Assembly: GCA_016931575.1 (NCBI GenBank) | Contig: JAFGEO010000079.1 | Coordinates: 1-64,000 of the forward strand | Direction of reading: 5' to 3' | DNA from: Bacteroidales bacterium | GTDB lineage: Bacteria; Bacteroidota; Bacteroidia; Bacteroidales; UBA10428 | DNA: 64,000 bases | In this document: positions 43,203 through 52,688 of the stretch, piece after piece | Layout of the letters: each line of letters starts with the position of its first letter | How positions within the stretch are numbered: the stretch's first letter is position 1 | Position numbers and translations under genes: made by a program | The notes under the pieces: generated by a model | The model's input: only the letters and a program-made list of their open reading frames with translations | What the model was told of the DNA's origin: nothing | Databases searched by the model: none

Positions 43203-43274
43203 ATGCATTTTGTACAGGAAAGGTTGCGTCCGGAAGAAAAAAAACTGATTTTTACGCTTGAAATAACCAAATGA
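43203..43274 (+). CDS. Possible coupled short leader ORF upstream of pdxB
   Basis: A 23-codon frame (MHFVQERLRPEEKK..., ending ITK) stops at a TGA that overlaps the ATG of a 13-codon frame (43271-43312, MTAIIKQIAGYDT). This second frame stops 10 bp inside pdxB, so the three starts are chained. They might form a coupled leader that controls PdxB, or be chance frames. No family is recognised. Confidence 0.25.
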   Translation: MHFVQERLRPEEKKLIFTLEITK

Positions 43275-43301
43275 CAGCGATTATAAAGCAAATAGCAGGA
43301 T

Positions 43302-44432
43302 ATGACACTTAAAGTAATTGCAGATGATAAAATCCCCTTTCTGCAGGGAGAGCTGGAACCCTTTCTGGATATCGAATATATTCCCGGAAGCGACATCAGC
43401 CGCGAAATGCTGAAAGATACTGACGCCCTTATCATCAGGACACGGACCAGGTGTGACGAAGAACTGCTGTCGGGGACAGCGGTTAAATTCATAGCAACTG
43501 CTACGATCGGTTTTGATCATATTGATGTTGAATATTGCAGGAAAGCAGGGATTACCTGGAAAAATGCGCCGGGCTGCAACTCCGGATCAGTCATGCAATT
43601 TTTCAGTTCCGCGTTGCTTACCTATGCCAGGGAAAATGGGATAGACCTGAAAAGCCGGGTATTGGGAATCGTTGGAGTCGGGAATGTTGGCAGCAAAATT
43701 CTGAAAGTCGGTGAGTCCCTGGGAATGCAGATTATTCTGAATGATCCGCCCCGTGCAAGGGCTGAGGGGCCGTGCGGATACCTTTCCCTTGATGGGATTC
43801 TGAGGGAAGCTGACATCATTACTTTCCATGTTCCCTTGAGCATGCAAGGGGAGGATAGAACTTTTCATCTTGCTGATAGCAGCTTTTTTGAAAAGATGAA
43901 CCGCAAGACACTTTTCATAAATTCCTCAAGGGGAGAGGTGGTTGATACAAAAGCCCTTTACAGTGCCTTGAAAAACGGTAAAGCCAGTTCGGCCATTCTG
44001 GATGTCTGGGAGAATGAACCCAGGCCTGATCCCGGTCTGCTGGAGGCATGCTATTTTGCCACACCGCATATTGCCGGGTATAGTGTGGATGGGAAAGCCA
44101 ATGGCACAAAAATGTCAGTGCAGGCTCTCAGTCGTTTTTTTGATCTCGGAATCGATGAATGGGAGCCTGAAGATCTTCCTGAACCTGAAAATCCCCTGTT
44201 GCATGTGGATCCCATAGGTAAGTCTTTTCAGGAAGTGCTGACAGAATTGGTTTTGCAGACCTATCGTATTGCCGGAGAAAGTCAATGGCTTAAAGAGGAC
44301 CCGGAAAAATTCGAAGCATACCGGGGTAGTTATCCAATACGGCGTGAATTTCATGCATACTCTGTCGAAGCAAAGAATATGGATGAGACAGATAAGAGGA
44401 AGCTACGGAAACTGGGCTTTAAAATTTTGTAA
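43302..44432 (+). CDS. pdxB: 4-phosphoerythronate dehydrogenase
   Basis: PdxB oxidises 4-phosphoerythronate with NAD in the DXP-dependent route to pyridoxal phosphate. The N terminus (MTLKVIADDKIPFLQG) is the PdxB hallmark. The 376-residue protein has the 2-hydroxyacid dehydrogenase fold: a Rossmann motif in LGIVGVGNVGSKIL, catalytic Arg in INSSRGEVVDT, Glu in WENEPRPDPGLL, and His in YFATPHIAGYSVDG. The extra C-terminal domain (residues about 290-376) separates PdxB from SerA. It is a single gene here, divergent from the kinase. Length fits the family (about 380). Confidence 0.92.
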   Translation: MTLKVIADDKIPFLQGELEPFLDIEYIPGSDISREMLKDTDALIIRTRTRCDEELLSGTAVKFIATATIGFDHIDVEYCRKAGITWKNAPGCNSGSVMQFFSSALLTYARENGIDLKSRVLGIVGVGNVGSKILKVGESLGMQIILNDPPRARAEGPCGYLSLDGILREADIITFHVPLSMQGEDRTFHLADSSFFEKMNRKTLFINSSRGEVVDTKALYSALKNGKASSAILDVWENEPRPDPGLLEACYFATPHIAGYSVDGKANGTKMSVQALSRFFDLGIDEWEPEDLPEPENPLLHVDPIGKSFQEVLTELVLQTYRIAGESQWLKEDPEKFEAYRGSYPIRREFHAYSVEAKNMDETDKRKLRKLGFKIL

Positions 44433-44433
44433 A

Positions 44434-44766
44434 CTAATTACTCTGCTGAAGCTTCTTTTGCTTTTTAAGCGCTCGTTGCTCTTTGGGACTGAGTGTACTT
44501 TCTTCCTCGAGTTTCATTTTGGCTCTGAGATAGTGTGATTTGTATTTGAGATAATGCGTTCCATTTTCAAATTCCCAATAAACATTCCTGGCCTTATAGA
44601 TTTTTCCAATGCAGGCTTCAAAAATCAGGGAATAGGAGATCCCGGTAATCTCCTCGGCTTCGAGGATGGAATTAAAGCGGATACTTTTGTTCGCAAAATG
44701 ACCGATGACAGGGATATGGTAACGCTTTAGTTTCCTTTTTTCGAAATGAACTTTTTCCTTATGCAT
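44434..44766 (-). CDS. Stand-alone NUMOD1-like DNA-binding protein
   Basis: A 110-residue protein. Residues about 20-70 contain FNSILEAEEITGISYSLIFE followed by ACIGKIYKARNVYWEF, the pattern of NUMOD1/intron-encoded nuclease repeat motifs that bind DNA in homing endonucleases (S..EA....G....I......GK......W). No HNH or GIY-YIG nuclease domain is attached. The C-terminal 25 residues are Lys/Gln/Glu-rich. It might be a domesticated regulator or a nuclease remnant. It ends one base after the pdxB stop on the opposite strand. The family link is by eye. Confidence 0.55.
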   Translation of the reverse strand: MHKEKVHFEKRKLKRYHIPVIGHFANKSIRFNSILEAEEITGISYSLIFEACIGKIYKARNVYWEFENGTHYLKYKSHYLRAKMKLEEESTLSPKEQRALKKQKKLQQSN

Positions 44767-45730
44767 AAATTGTTTTTTTCAAAAACGGATTTTTTAATAC
44801 GATGTTACATATAAAATTAAAAAAAAACATTTAATAATGAGATGTCCGGGGCGAATCTTCATCCGAAGAGAATTACAGTTCCATCCCTTGCCCTGATATC
44901 GGTCGCTCAGACTTCCGAAAAGGCTCGCCGTCATCATTGAATCAGCTTCCTGCTCAATGAAGAGTGTCCGGAATGTTTCTCATTTGTCAGATGTTTAGTT
45001 ATTTCGAATATGCTCTGATCGAAGGCAACATCATTTCAATTAGCTTTCTTTAAGTGAAAGGCCGTAAAAATAACCATATCGACCTGGCTGTTGAATCGCA
45101 ATCCTCGCTCAGAGAGCTGGATAAGTAGTTTATCTACGAGCCTCTTTTGAGTGCACTTCCTGACAGAAAGCCGGATGCAGTATCTTTTCCTGGTAAATCC
45201 TTTAATGTGAATCCCTTTCAGGAATGGATTCAGCCGGAAGGTGATTTGATTAAAGTTCCCACGATCCAAACGATAGTACGTTTTCTTGATTCTTCCGGCA
45301 GTATACGGACAGGCTTTCCAGTTTCTTAAGTATGCGCAGGCAGGTTACGAAGAACTTGAAGGGTATACCCGTTTTCAGATCATGGCTTACCGTATGGCCC
45401 GGAACTTTCTTAGGATCCCTGAGGAGTAGTATTGCAGGATAATCAGGTATTTAACAATGTATCAAAAAGTTTGCAAACCCTTTGCTAAGCAAAAAACCGA
45501 ACTTTCCTGAAGCCGGATCACCAACTGCTGATTATCATGAATTAGTTTTTAAAAATTTGAGGTATATAGTTTTTTTATTAACTTTAGTATAAACCTTCCA
45601 AAGCTGGATTGAAAATTATTAGTTGATTCAAGCGATGTTATCGTTATCCCGAAACTGATGAGAACATTTTTGAGAGTCAGTAATAATATCCATTAATCAC
45701 TTAGGTAAAACTAAGATATACTAAAGAATT
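44767..45730. other. Long intergenic region with decayed coding sequence
   Basis: About 960 bp without an intact gene. A coding-like tail is at 45277-45429. Sequence between about 45036 and 45330 gives short open stretches on both strands that look like decayed coding sequence but do not form a full gene. The last 300 bp before the chemoreceptor gene is AT-rich and should hold its promoter, but I see no exact TAnnTTTG box. Confidence 0.45.
45277..45429 (+). pseudogene. C-terminal remnant of an unidentified gene
   Basis: An open stretch of about 50 codons ends at TAG (45427-45429). Its text, including KYAQAGYEELEGYTRFQIM and then AYRMARNFLRIPEE, looks like genuine protein with a regular helix pattern, but it lacks a start codon in reach and is broken by stops upstream (TAG at 45274). 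The parent family is not recognised. Confidence 0.4.
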
Positions 45731-47383
45731 ATGAGAAATACAAGTATTCGATTCAGACTAAGAGCATTATTAGTGTTCTTTTTATTGGGATTGTTGGTGA
45801 TATTTATTAGTTCACTGGTTAACATCCGCAAGATAACCAATAACTCGGACGCAATTTACAACATCCGGTTGCTGGGGATACAGAACCTGGTTGAGGCAGA
45901 CAGGGATGCCTACCAAGCCAACCTGGCCATGAACCAGATCATCATCGAGGATTCGCTGGATATCCAGGAGCAGGAAGTATTGGCAGGGGAAGTCGCTGAG
46001 AATTTAGTTCAGGTGAAGGAGCGCTATAACATTTTTCTGAATGCCTACGCCAAATCGGAGAGCGTAAAGAAGGAGGATCTTGAGACAAGATTTGAAGAGG
46101 AATATGCCAAGTTGCTGCAAGTCTCGGAAAAGGTGATCAACCTGGCTGAAATTCACGACAGTCAACATGCTTACTCTGTTTATAAAGCTGAGTACAAACC
46201 TGTATTTGAAGTCCTTCGTAATGTTTTGGATGAGTTTACAAATATCAGTTCCACAGATGCCGAGACTGAATTTGAACAGATACAGAATACCCAGATGAGG
46301 ACCCGCGTTCTTTTAATAGGTATTTTCCTCCTCTGCGCAATTCTCAGTCTTGTTTTTGCCGTGTTTATTATTCAATCCATCATAAAACCTCTGGCCGAGG
46401 GTGTGCTGCTCGCCCAGAAAGTGTCTGAGGGTGATCTGGATGTTAAGATCCGTGATGCCGGCAGGAATGAGATTGGAAACCTCAGCCGCGCTTTGGATAA
46501 GATGACGATCAATCTAAAAGATATCGTGACCCATATTATTTCAGGTTCCAACAATATTGCTTCCGCAAGTCACCAGATCAGTGGTTCTGCCCAGCAGCTT
46601 AGTCAGGGAGCAAATGAACAGGCTTCTTCGGTCGAAGAAGTATCCTCGACCATGGAGGAAATTGCTTCTAATATTCAGCAGAATACGGATAATGCCCAGG
46701 AGACAGAGAAGATTGCTTCCAGCGCGAGCATGGGTATCCAGGATGTCAGTAAACGTTCTGCGGAGACCATCCAGGCCAACAGACAAATTGCCGAAAAAAT
46801 TAATATTATCACCGATATCGCCTTCCAGACCAATATCCTTGCTTTGAATGCTGCGGTGGAAGCCGCCAGGGCAGGAGAGCAGGGGAGAGGATTTGCAGTG
46901 GTCGCCGCTGAGGTCAGGAAACTTGCCGAACGGAGTAAAACAGCCGCCGAAGAGATTGTTCAATTGGCCTCAGACAGTCTTAATCATGCAGAAAACACCG
47001 GGAAAAAGATGGAAGAGATCCTCCCCGATGTTATCAAGACAATGCAACTGGTCCAGGAAATTTCTGCGGCAAGTATTGAGCAGAATAATGGTGCAAATCA
47101 GGTAAATAGTGCTATTCAGCAGTTGAACAGTGTTACCCAGCAAAATGCTGCTGCCAGTGAGCAACTAGCTACCAGTGCCGAGGAAATGAACAGCCAGTCA
47201 GAGCAATTAAAGGACCTGGTGGGCTTCTTTAAAATCGAAAATCTAGGGAAAGCTTCAGGAAGCATGCGGGGAGTGCAACAGGTTTCTGCAAAGAAATCTG
47301 TACCAGATGGTTATAATCCGGGAGTTGCCAAACCTGTCCGGGTTTCCAAAGAGAATAAAGATGATGAGTTTGAAAAATTCTGA
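45731..47383 (+). CDS. Methyl-accepting chemotaxis protein
   Basis: A 550-residue chemoreceptor. N-terminal helix ([20 protein letters not shown]), a periplasmic four-helix-bundle sensor domain (about 30-190), a second helix ([20 protein letters not shown]), a HAMP domain (residues about 215-270, [20 protein letters not shown]) and a long signalling hairpin. The hairpin tip has the conserved [20 protein letters not shown], then [20 protein letters not shown], which binds CheA and CheW. The C terminus (DEFEKF) has no clear CheR-docking NWETF pentapeptide. No che genes are in the window. The gene stands alone and ends in a good terminator. Confidence 0.95.
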   Translation: MRNTSIRFRLRALLVFFLLGLLVIFISSLVNIRKITNNSDAIYNIRLLGIQNLVEADRDAYQANLAMNQIIIEDSLDIQEQEVLAGEVAENLVQVKERYNIFLNAYAKSESVKKEDLETRFEEEYAKLLQVSEKVINLAEIHDSQHAYSVYKAEYKPVFEVLRNVLDEFTNISSTDAETEFEQIQNTQMRTRVLLIGIFLLCAILSLVFAVFIIQSIIKPLAEGVLLAQKVSEGDLDVKIRDAGRNEIGNLSRALDKMTINLKDIVTHIISGSNNIASASHQISGSAQQLSQGANEQASSVEEVSSTMEEIASNIQQNTDNAQETEKIASSASMGIQDVSKRSAETIQANRQIAEKINIITDIAFQTNILALNAAVEAARAGEQGRGFAVVAAEVRKLAERSKTAAEEIVQLASDSLNHAENTGKKMEEILPDVIKTMQLVQEISAASIEQNNGANQVNSAIQQLNSVTQQNAAASEQLATSAEEMNSQSEQLKDLVGFFKIENLGKASGSMRGVQQVSAKKSVPDGYNPGVAKPVRVSKENKDDEFEKF

Positions 47384-47406
47384 TTCTGAAAGTTACAGCT
47401 GATACA

Positions 47407-47444
47407 GGTCCGGGGAAGCATACTCTAAACCCCGGGCCTTTTTT
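47407..47444 (+). terminator. Intrinsic terminator after the chemoreceptor gene
   Basis: GGTCCGGGG (47407-47415) pairs with CCCCGGGCC (47430-47438) with one T-G wobble and is followed by TTTTTT. It lies 24 bp after the stop codon. Confidence 0.85.
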
Positions 47445-47822
47445 ATGATCAGGTTCCACATTTCATGGATAATTATTGATCACACCGTAAACCCAACCTA
47501 TATATTAGTCGAACCTGCTGTCTGAGAAGATGAGTTTTTGGCCTCTTAGGAATCACTCTGGCCTTGTCTTGAATGCACTTTCTCAATTAACTATAGTCTT
47601 CAAAGCAAACTATGAAGCTTTGAAAGGGTAGTACTTAGCGATGAAGGTGTAAACTCTTGGGAGATCCTGAACCAAGTTCAGATAAAAACTTCCCTGAATG
47701 AAGCATTGTTAAAGCCAGCAACCAAATTAACCCCCATACAATCCAATCGGAAGTTCTTAAAAACCTGTATAATTGACATGGCTTTCAGATGGTCAGGGAA
47801 GAGCCTGGGGGAACAGCAATAG
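47445..47822. other. Intergenic region without recognised features
   Basis: These 378 bp lie between the chemoreceptor terminator and the 3' end of the leftward hybrid kinase gene. Both flanking genes end here, so no promoter is needed. I see no gene, hairpin with T-run, or repeat in it. Confidence 0.4.
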
Positions 47823-49712
47823 CTATTTCAGATATTGCAGAATCAGTTTATTCAGGGTATCCGGTAAAATAGGTTTTGTAATATAGTCGTCACAACCGGC
47901 TTCTTTCACGATTTCCTTGTCATTGATTAAGGCATAGGCAGTTTGAGCTATAATGGGAATCCCGGGGTGTTTCGCTTTGATTTTACGGGTAGCTTCCAGC
48001 CCATTCATTTTTGGCATTTTTATATCCATAAGGATGAGTCCGATATTGTCCTGACTGTCCGTCATTGCTACGGCTTCTTCACCGTTGAAAGCATGAAGGA
48101 TAGTAAGGTTTTGATCCTTAAGTAATTCCTGAAGGAAAAGGAAGCTTATTTCATCATCCTCAGCAATTAAAATTTTTTTGCTGCTATCAATCGCTTGCTT
48201 TGTAATCGCTTCCTTTACCTGCATGGGCTGTTCGCTTTTTCTATATTCATAAGGCAGTACAAAATAAAAGGTTGATCCCCTTCCGGGTGCCGATTCGACT
48301 TTCAGTTCGGCACCATGCAATTTCACAAGAGCTTCAGATATTGACAATCCCAGTCCCGAACCTTCATAGCCTCTTGACAGGGATGTGTCTACCTGACGAA
48401 AACGTTCAAAAATCACTTTCTGCATCTCTGGGGGTATTCCGATTCCGGTATCTTTCACAAAGAATTTCAAGCCTTCATCAGTCGTCATATAGCCGAGTTG
48501 TATTCCTCCCTGGTGGGTGAATTTAATGGCATTGCCGGTGAGGTTGTTGAGTATCCTCATTAGCTTATGGAAGTCAGCTTTAAAGGTGAATCCCTCTGCT
48601 GTGGAGTCTTTGATTGTTGATATTTTCAGTCCCTTCTGTGATGCCTTGGATTCATACATATCGGCTATTTTAGCAATAATCTGAGCCGGATTGATGGTCT
48701 CTTTATTCAGGAATACCTGTCCTTTCTCAATTTTCGAGATATCCAGAAGGTCATCGATGATATTCATCAGGCGCTTTCCGCTATCCTCGATTATTGCCAT
48801 GTACTCTATTTTTTTGTTCTCCTCCAGGGATGGAGTTCTCAGAAGTTCAAGAAAACCTAGTATGCCGTTCAGTGGCGTCCGGATCTCATGGCTCATGTTG
48901 CCAAGGAAAGCAGTTTTAAGCCGATCGTTTTCCTCTGCTTTTTCTTTGGCTACTTCAAGTTCGGCATTGATATCGCGAATATGCGCCAGACTTTCAGTAA
49001 GCTCCTTATTTGCTGCGAGGTATTTTTCGTTGGAGTTTCGTAGTTGCTGCTCCATATTCTTGGTGACGGTGATGTCCAGGTGGATACCGACAGCCCTGAG
49101 AGGCCTGTCATCCCTATCCGTTTCAACCATCATTCCCCGGGATGAGATCCATTTCCAGCTTCCATCCTTGTGTTTCATCCTGAATTCGGCATCATAATAC
49201 GGAGTGGTTTTATTGAAGTGGTCTTCCAGGCTCGACTCAACAATTGGAAAGTCATCGGGATGAATAAGACTTTTCCAGGTCCTGTAGTCGGGACTGATCT
49301 CCTCCGGTTGATATCCGATGATTTCTGCCCAGCGCCGGTTAATCAGGATATAACCTGTCTGAATATTCCAGTCCCAGGTACCCAGCTTGGCCCCTTCGAT
49401 CGCAAGTGTCAGATTTTCTTCACTTTCCTTCAGCTTTATAGTATGTTGTTTGTTCAGGATGATATAAAAAATATTTATCCAGATGATCGGTATGATCGCT
49501 CCGATCAGGTCCTCGATGGGATCAAAATGATGAGAATAGCCTGACCATTCAATGAAAAGAAAGGTTCCGAAGATCGTGAAAAGTATGACCAGGGTCAGGA
49601 GCATAATTTGTAAAGGAAGATCCCTGCCTTTCTTCCATCGTAAAAGGATTATTACGATACTTAAAAATGCTGCGAGCGTGGCTATGTCATCCAGTAAAAC
49701 AATTTTATCCAT
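47823..49712 (-). CDS. Hybrid histidine kinase with PAS and receiver domains
   Basis: A 629-residue protein. Three or so membrane helices open it (TLAAFLSIVIILLRW, LPLQIMLLTLVILFTIFGTF, DLIGAIIPIIWINIFYIIL). Then a PAS domain (about 105-220, EGAKLGTWDWNIQTGYILIN, IHPDDFPIVESSLEDHF), a coiled coil and dimerisation motif FLGNMSHEIRTPLNGILGF, ATPase with NNLTGNAIKFTHQGG, FVKDTGIGIPPEMQ and GSGLGLSISEAL. A C-terminal receiver (about 510-629) has acid pocket EDDE, phospho-Asp in LILMDIKMPKMNG and Lys in DDYITKPI. It starts 1 bp after a small membrane protein gene ends, so the pair is an operon. Confidence 0.92.
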   Translation of the reverse strand: MDKIVLLDDIATLAAFLSIVIILLRWKKGRDLPLQIMLLTLVILFTIFGTFLFIEWSGYSHHFDPIEDLIGAIIPIIWINIFYIILNKQHTIKLKESEENLTLAIEGAKLGTWDWNIQTGYILINRRWAEIIGYQPEEISPDYRTWKSLIHPDDFPIVESSLEDHFNKTTPYYDAEFRMKHKDGSWKWISSRGMMVETDRDDRPLRAVGIHLDITVTKNMEQQLRNSNEKYLAANKELTESLAHIRDINAELEVAKEKAEENDRLKTAFLGNMSHEIRTPLNGILGFLELLRTPSLEENKKIEYMAIIEDSGKRLMNIIDDLLDISKIEKGQVFLNKETINPAQIIAKIADMYESKASQKGLKISTIKDSTAEGFTFKADFHKLMRILNNLTGNAIKFTHQGGIQLGYMTTDEGLKFFVKDTGIGIPPEMQKVIFERFRQVDTSLSRGYEGSGLGLSISEALVKLHGAELKVESAPGRGSTFYFVLPYEYRKSEQPMQVKEAITKQAIDSSKKILIAEDDEISFLFLQELLKDQNLTILHAFNGEEAVAMTDSQDNIGLILMDIKMPKMNGLEATRKIKAKHPGIPIIAQTAYALINDKEIVKEAGCDDYITKPILPDTLNKLILQYLK

Positions 49713-49713
49713 A

Positions 49714-49989
49714 TCAGGTCAGGCTTTTTTTTGACAAGGTGACACGATAAAGCCAGAGAAGAAGGGTGATCATACATAAGGCATAGAACAGATGCTCCAG
49801 GAAGTTAAAAATATTTTCCAGGAAAAGTCCTTCAATATTTGTGAAGATGCAAGCGCCGAGGAAAAACAGGAAAGCGGAAAATAAGTAATAAAAACCCTTA
49901 ACCTTTTTGAAATCACGAAGATAGATCAGGATAAAAATGAAACCTACCAGCGTGAAAACCAACATTACAACTTCATTGCCATATTTCAT
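49714..49989 (-). CDS. Small membrane protein upstream of the hybrid kinase
   Basis: A 91-residue protein with three hydrophobic helices (VVMLVFTLVGFIFILIYL, FYYLFSAFLFFLGACIFT, LFYALCMITLLLWLYRVTL). I start at the ATG at 49989 (MKYGNEVVMLVF), which has a GGA just before it; an in-frame ATG at 50055 would add 22 soluble residues. No family is recognised. One base separates its stop from the kinase start, so it may modulate or sense for that kinase. That role is inference. Confidence 0.6.
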   Translation of the reverse strand: MKYGNEVVMLVFTLVGFIFILIYLRDFKKVKGFYYLFSAFLFFLGACIFTNIEGLFLENIFNFLEHLFYALCMITLLLWLYRVTLSKKSLT

Positions 49990-50215
49990 TTCCTGCAATC
50001 TTGTTAGATCCTTTGAATATCTATTAAATTTATACAAAATTGAGTTGGATTTCAAACTATCCTCACGTTATTCCGAAGGGAATTTTATGCAGTTCAGTAC
50101 TTTTTTTTGAAAGATCCGCTACCAAAAAAGGGCAATCCTTCAGACAGGGAGCAATTGTAAAAATCCTTTCCTTCAATAAAAAGAAAAAATGTATCTTGCG
50201 AAGATTTTTTTTTTG

Positions 50216-50938
50216 ATGAAGAAACGATTTTACAGCTTTTTATCCTTCCCGGTGTTTGCGGTGCTATACGTTCATACTGCGGTCATGGTGATTTGTACGC
50301 TTCCTTTTGCCTACCTGCGCCTTAAAATCATTGTCAGGCTGATGGTACGTTTCTGGGCCAAATCTATTTTTTGGATTCTGATCAGGCGGCTTCGGATCCG
50401 GGGAAAAGAAAACTTTGACCCGGGTAAACGGTACATCATCATCGCCAACCATGCCAGCCTATTTGATATCATGGCTATTATGGCAGTCTACCCGGGTGTA
50501 GCCTGGTTTGGCAGGGAGTATCTACTGAGGGTGCCGATATTTAGGCAGATACTCAAAATGCTCAATTACATTCCTATGAAGGAGGGTACCATAGCACAGA
50601 CCCGCTTAATGCTGGACAGCGTGATTGAAAAGTCGAAGCGCCACACCATTGCCATCTTCCCGGAAGGTACCCGGACCTTAAATGGTAATCTTAGCGATTT
50701 TTACAGGGGATTCGCCTACATCCTTAAGGCTACCCAGGCAGATGTACTCCCTATTACCCTGAACGGATTTTATACTTTGAAACCTAAAAACAGGTTTCAC
50801 ATTAACTTTAATGCCAAATTAAATGTTACTATAAGTAAACCTATTGATGCCGGATTGCTGGCGCAAAAATCTGCTGACGAAATTTCCGAGGAAATGAAAC
50901 AAGTCATTGAATCGGCCTATGTTCAACCCGCTTTATAA
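50216..50938 (+). CDS. 1-acyl-sn-glycerol-3-phosphate acyltransferase (PlsC-like)
   Basis: A 240-residue LPLAT acyltransferase, membrane-linked, that moves an acyl chain to lysophosphatidate or a related lysolipid. It has the catalytic NHxxxxD motif as NHASLFD (H79, D84) and the substrate-binding AIFPEGTR near residue 150. An N-terminal hydrophobic segment (FLSFPVFAVLYVHTAVMV) anchors it. Start taken at 50216 (MKKRFYSF); the longer frame from 50189 adds nine residues just after a promoter-like T-run. It precedes a lipid kinase and a HAD phosphatase on the same strand with gaps of 9 and 10 bp. Confidence 0.88.
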   Translation: MKKRFYSFLSFPVFAVLYVHTAVMVICTLPFAYLRLKIIVRLMVRFWAKSIFWILIRRLRIRGKENFDPGKRYIIIANHASLFDIMAIMAVYPGVAWFGREYLLRVPIFRQILKMLNYIPMKEGTIAQTRLMLDSVIEKSKRHTIAIFPEGTRTLNGNLSDFYRGFAYILKATQADVLPITLNGFYTLKPKNRFHINFNAKLNVTISKPIDAGLLAQKSADEISEEMKQVIESAYVQPAL

Positions 50939-50947
50939 GAGAATAAG

Positions 50948-51880
50948 ATGAAGAAATCGCAGGAAGAGAGCTGGATTTTTATTGTTAATCCGATTGCCGG
51001 GAATGGTTATGCTGGCAGTCTGGTACCCAAGCTTGAAGAAATGATTGACAGGCATGGGCTGAATGCTCAGGTAATTTTCTCGGAAAGGTCAGGCCATGCT
51101 ACCGAGCTGGCTGCCCACTATGCTGATCAGGGCGTAAAGTTTATTATCGGTGTCGGAGGCGATGGTACCCTGAATGAGATAGCTTCAGCAAATCTTCAAA
51201 GAAAGGACCTTGTTTTAGGCTTAATTCCTGCCGGTACCGGAAATGACTTCATTCAGATCCTTGGTTTTCCGGATCGGTTTGAAGATAAACACTGGGAGAT
51301 CTTTTTTGAAAAACACCTGGCTGCTATGGATGCCGGGATCTGCAATGGACTACCCTTTTTTAACGGGATGGGCCTTGGTTTCGACGCACAGGTGGCAGCC
51401 GAAAATTATGTTGAACCCGGTGAAGTGAAACGAGGAGGTAAAAACAAATACCTCTACCACATCATCAAAACCATCCTGCTCTATAAGGAAAGAATGATGT
51501 CTGTGGTATCGGAAGGCAAAATGCAGAGCACGAACTGTTTCATCAATACGGTCTCCATTGGCCGCCGCTTTGCCGGAGGTTTTTTCCTGACACCTAAAGC
51601 GATCGCGAATGATGGGCTTTTGGATGTCTGTATGATAAAGAAACTAAGCGTTCCGGAACGTTTTGGAATATTGCTCAAAGTGCCGAAGGGGACCCATATT
51701 CAGAATAAGAAGGTGCATTATTACCAAACACCCGGGCTAAAAATAGAATTTGAGCATGAAGTGCCTTTTCACCTGGATGGGGAACTGCATTTCGCCCGAA
51801 ATTTTGACATCAGTATTTTGCCAGGTGCAGTGAATATTATTTTTAACCCGGAAGGGAATCATTTTTTTAATCTTTCCTGA
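50948..51880 (+). CDS. Diacylglycerol kinase family lipid kinase
   Basis: A 310-residue soluble enzyme of the DAGK/YegS family, which phosphorylates diacylglycerol or similar lipids with ATP. The nucleotide motif GVGGDGTLNEIAS is at residues 68-80 (GGDGT 70-74), preceded by FIVNPIAGNGYAG and followed by GLIPAGTGNDF; all are signatures of the family. The C-terminal beta domain includes FINTVSIGRRFAGGFFLTP and HLDGELH. It lies between the acyltransferase and the HAD phosphatase, suggesting a role in phospholipid or lysolipid turnover. Substrate not provable from sequence. Confidence 0.88.
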   Translation: MKKSQEESWIFIVNPIAGNGYAGSLVPKLEEMIDRHGLNAQVIFSERSGHATELAAHYADQGVKFIIGVGGDGTLNEIASANLQRKDLVLGLIPAGTGNDFIQILGFPDRFEDKHWEIFFEKHLAAMDAGICNGLPFFNGMGLGFDAQVAAENYVEPGEVKRGGKNKYLYHIIKTILLYKERMMSVVSEGKMQSTNCFINTVSIGRRFAGGFFLTPKAIANDGLLDVCMIKKLSVPERFGILLKVPKGTHIQNKKVHYYQTPGLKIEFEHEVPFHLDGELHFARNFDISILPGAVNIIFNPEGNHFFNLS

Positions 51881-51890
51881 TTATTGAAGT

Positions 51891-52541
51891 ATGTCATATG
51901 TAGTTTTTATTGATGTAGATCATACCCTGTTGAAGATTAATAGCGGAGAAGGGGTTTTACGAAAGGCACGAAGGGAAGGTCAGCTTCCGGTTTTACGTAT
52001 GGTGCACGCCATTGGTCTGGCAATACTTTACAAGATAAAACTTGCAAATCCCTATAGGATCATGACCAAGTTCGCCGAATGGGTCGGAGGTTGGCATGTT
52101 GATGAATTTGGGGAATTTTGCAGGATCCTGACTGATGAGATTCATATTCCCGCACTGCGTCCTGAAATGATAAAAGAGATTAAGGAACATAAAGACCGGG
52201 GTGCCCACCTGGTGATCCTTTCATCGTCGATTCGTCCGGTATGTGACCCGCTGGCTGTACATTTCGGTATGGATGCAGTCATCAGTTCTGAGCTTGACAT
52301 AAAAGAAGGGATCTACACGGGCAAGCCGGACGGAGAGTTCTGCTTTCGGGAAAACAAGCTCAGGCGGATGGAAGAATACCTGGAAAATATCCACTACTCA
52401 AAAGAGGATGCCTATTACTATGGAGATTCTACAGACGATTTACCGGTATTATATGCAATAGGCCATCCAGTTTGTGTGTATCCTAAATGGCGATTGAAAA
52501 AAATTGCTTTGCGGGAAGGCTGGAGGGTTATTCCGGCATAA
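51891..52541 (+). CDS. HAD-IB family phosphatase (SerB-like)
   Basis: A 216-residue HAD hydrolase of subfamily IB, related to phosphoserine phosphatase. Motif I is VFIDVDHTLL with the nucleophile D8 and acid D10; motif II is LVILSSSIRPV; motif IV is YYGDSTDDLPVL. The cap inserted between motifs I and II is helical. Its position after an acyltransferase and a lipid kinase resembles cassettes where a HAD enzyme removes phosphate from a lipid or glycerol phosphate. The exact substrate is unknown. Confidence 0.85.
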   Translation: MSYVVFIDVDHTLLKINSGEGVLRKARREGQLPVLRMVHAIGLAILYKIKLANPYRIMTKFAEWVGGWHVDEFGEFCRILTDEIHIPALRPEMIKEIKEHKDRGAHLVILSSSIRPVCDPLAVHFGMDAVISSELDIKEGIYTGKPDGEFCFRENKLRRMEEYLENIHYSKEDAYYYGDSTDDLPVLYAIGHPVCVYPKWRLKKIALREGWRVIPA

Positions 52542-52688
52542 ACCCTTCTTTTCAGGCAAGTGCATTCAGACTAAGGTACTACCTTATAATTTACAGAAAT
52601 CCCGCCTCTCAGCTTAGTCTTTTTTTTCTTCCCAATTACATCAAATTACCGCGTTTAGTTGCACGCACTCCTTCTGGAAGTGTTTGCC

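Noticed and set aside
45036..45269. Minus-strand 77-codon frame with basic, protein-like text
   Set aside because: It lies in the decayed gap, overlaps coding-like text on the other strand, has no recognised family and no promoter.
45147..45329. Plus-strand 60-codon frame in the same gap
   Set aside because: No family pattern; it is out of frame with the clearer remnant that ends at 45429.
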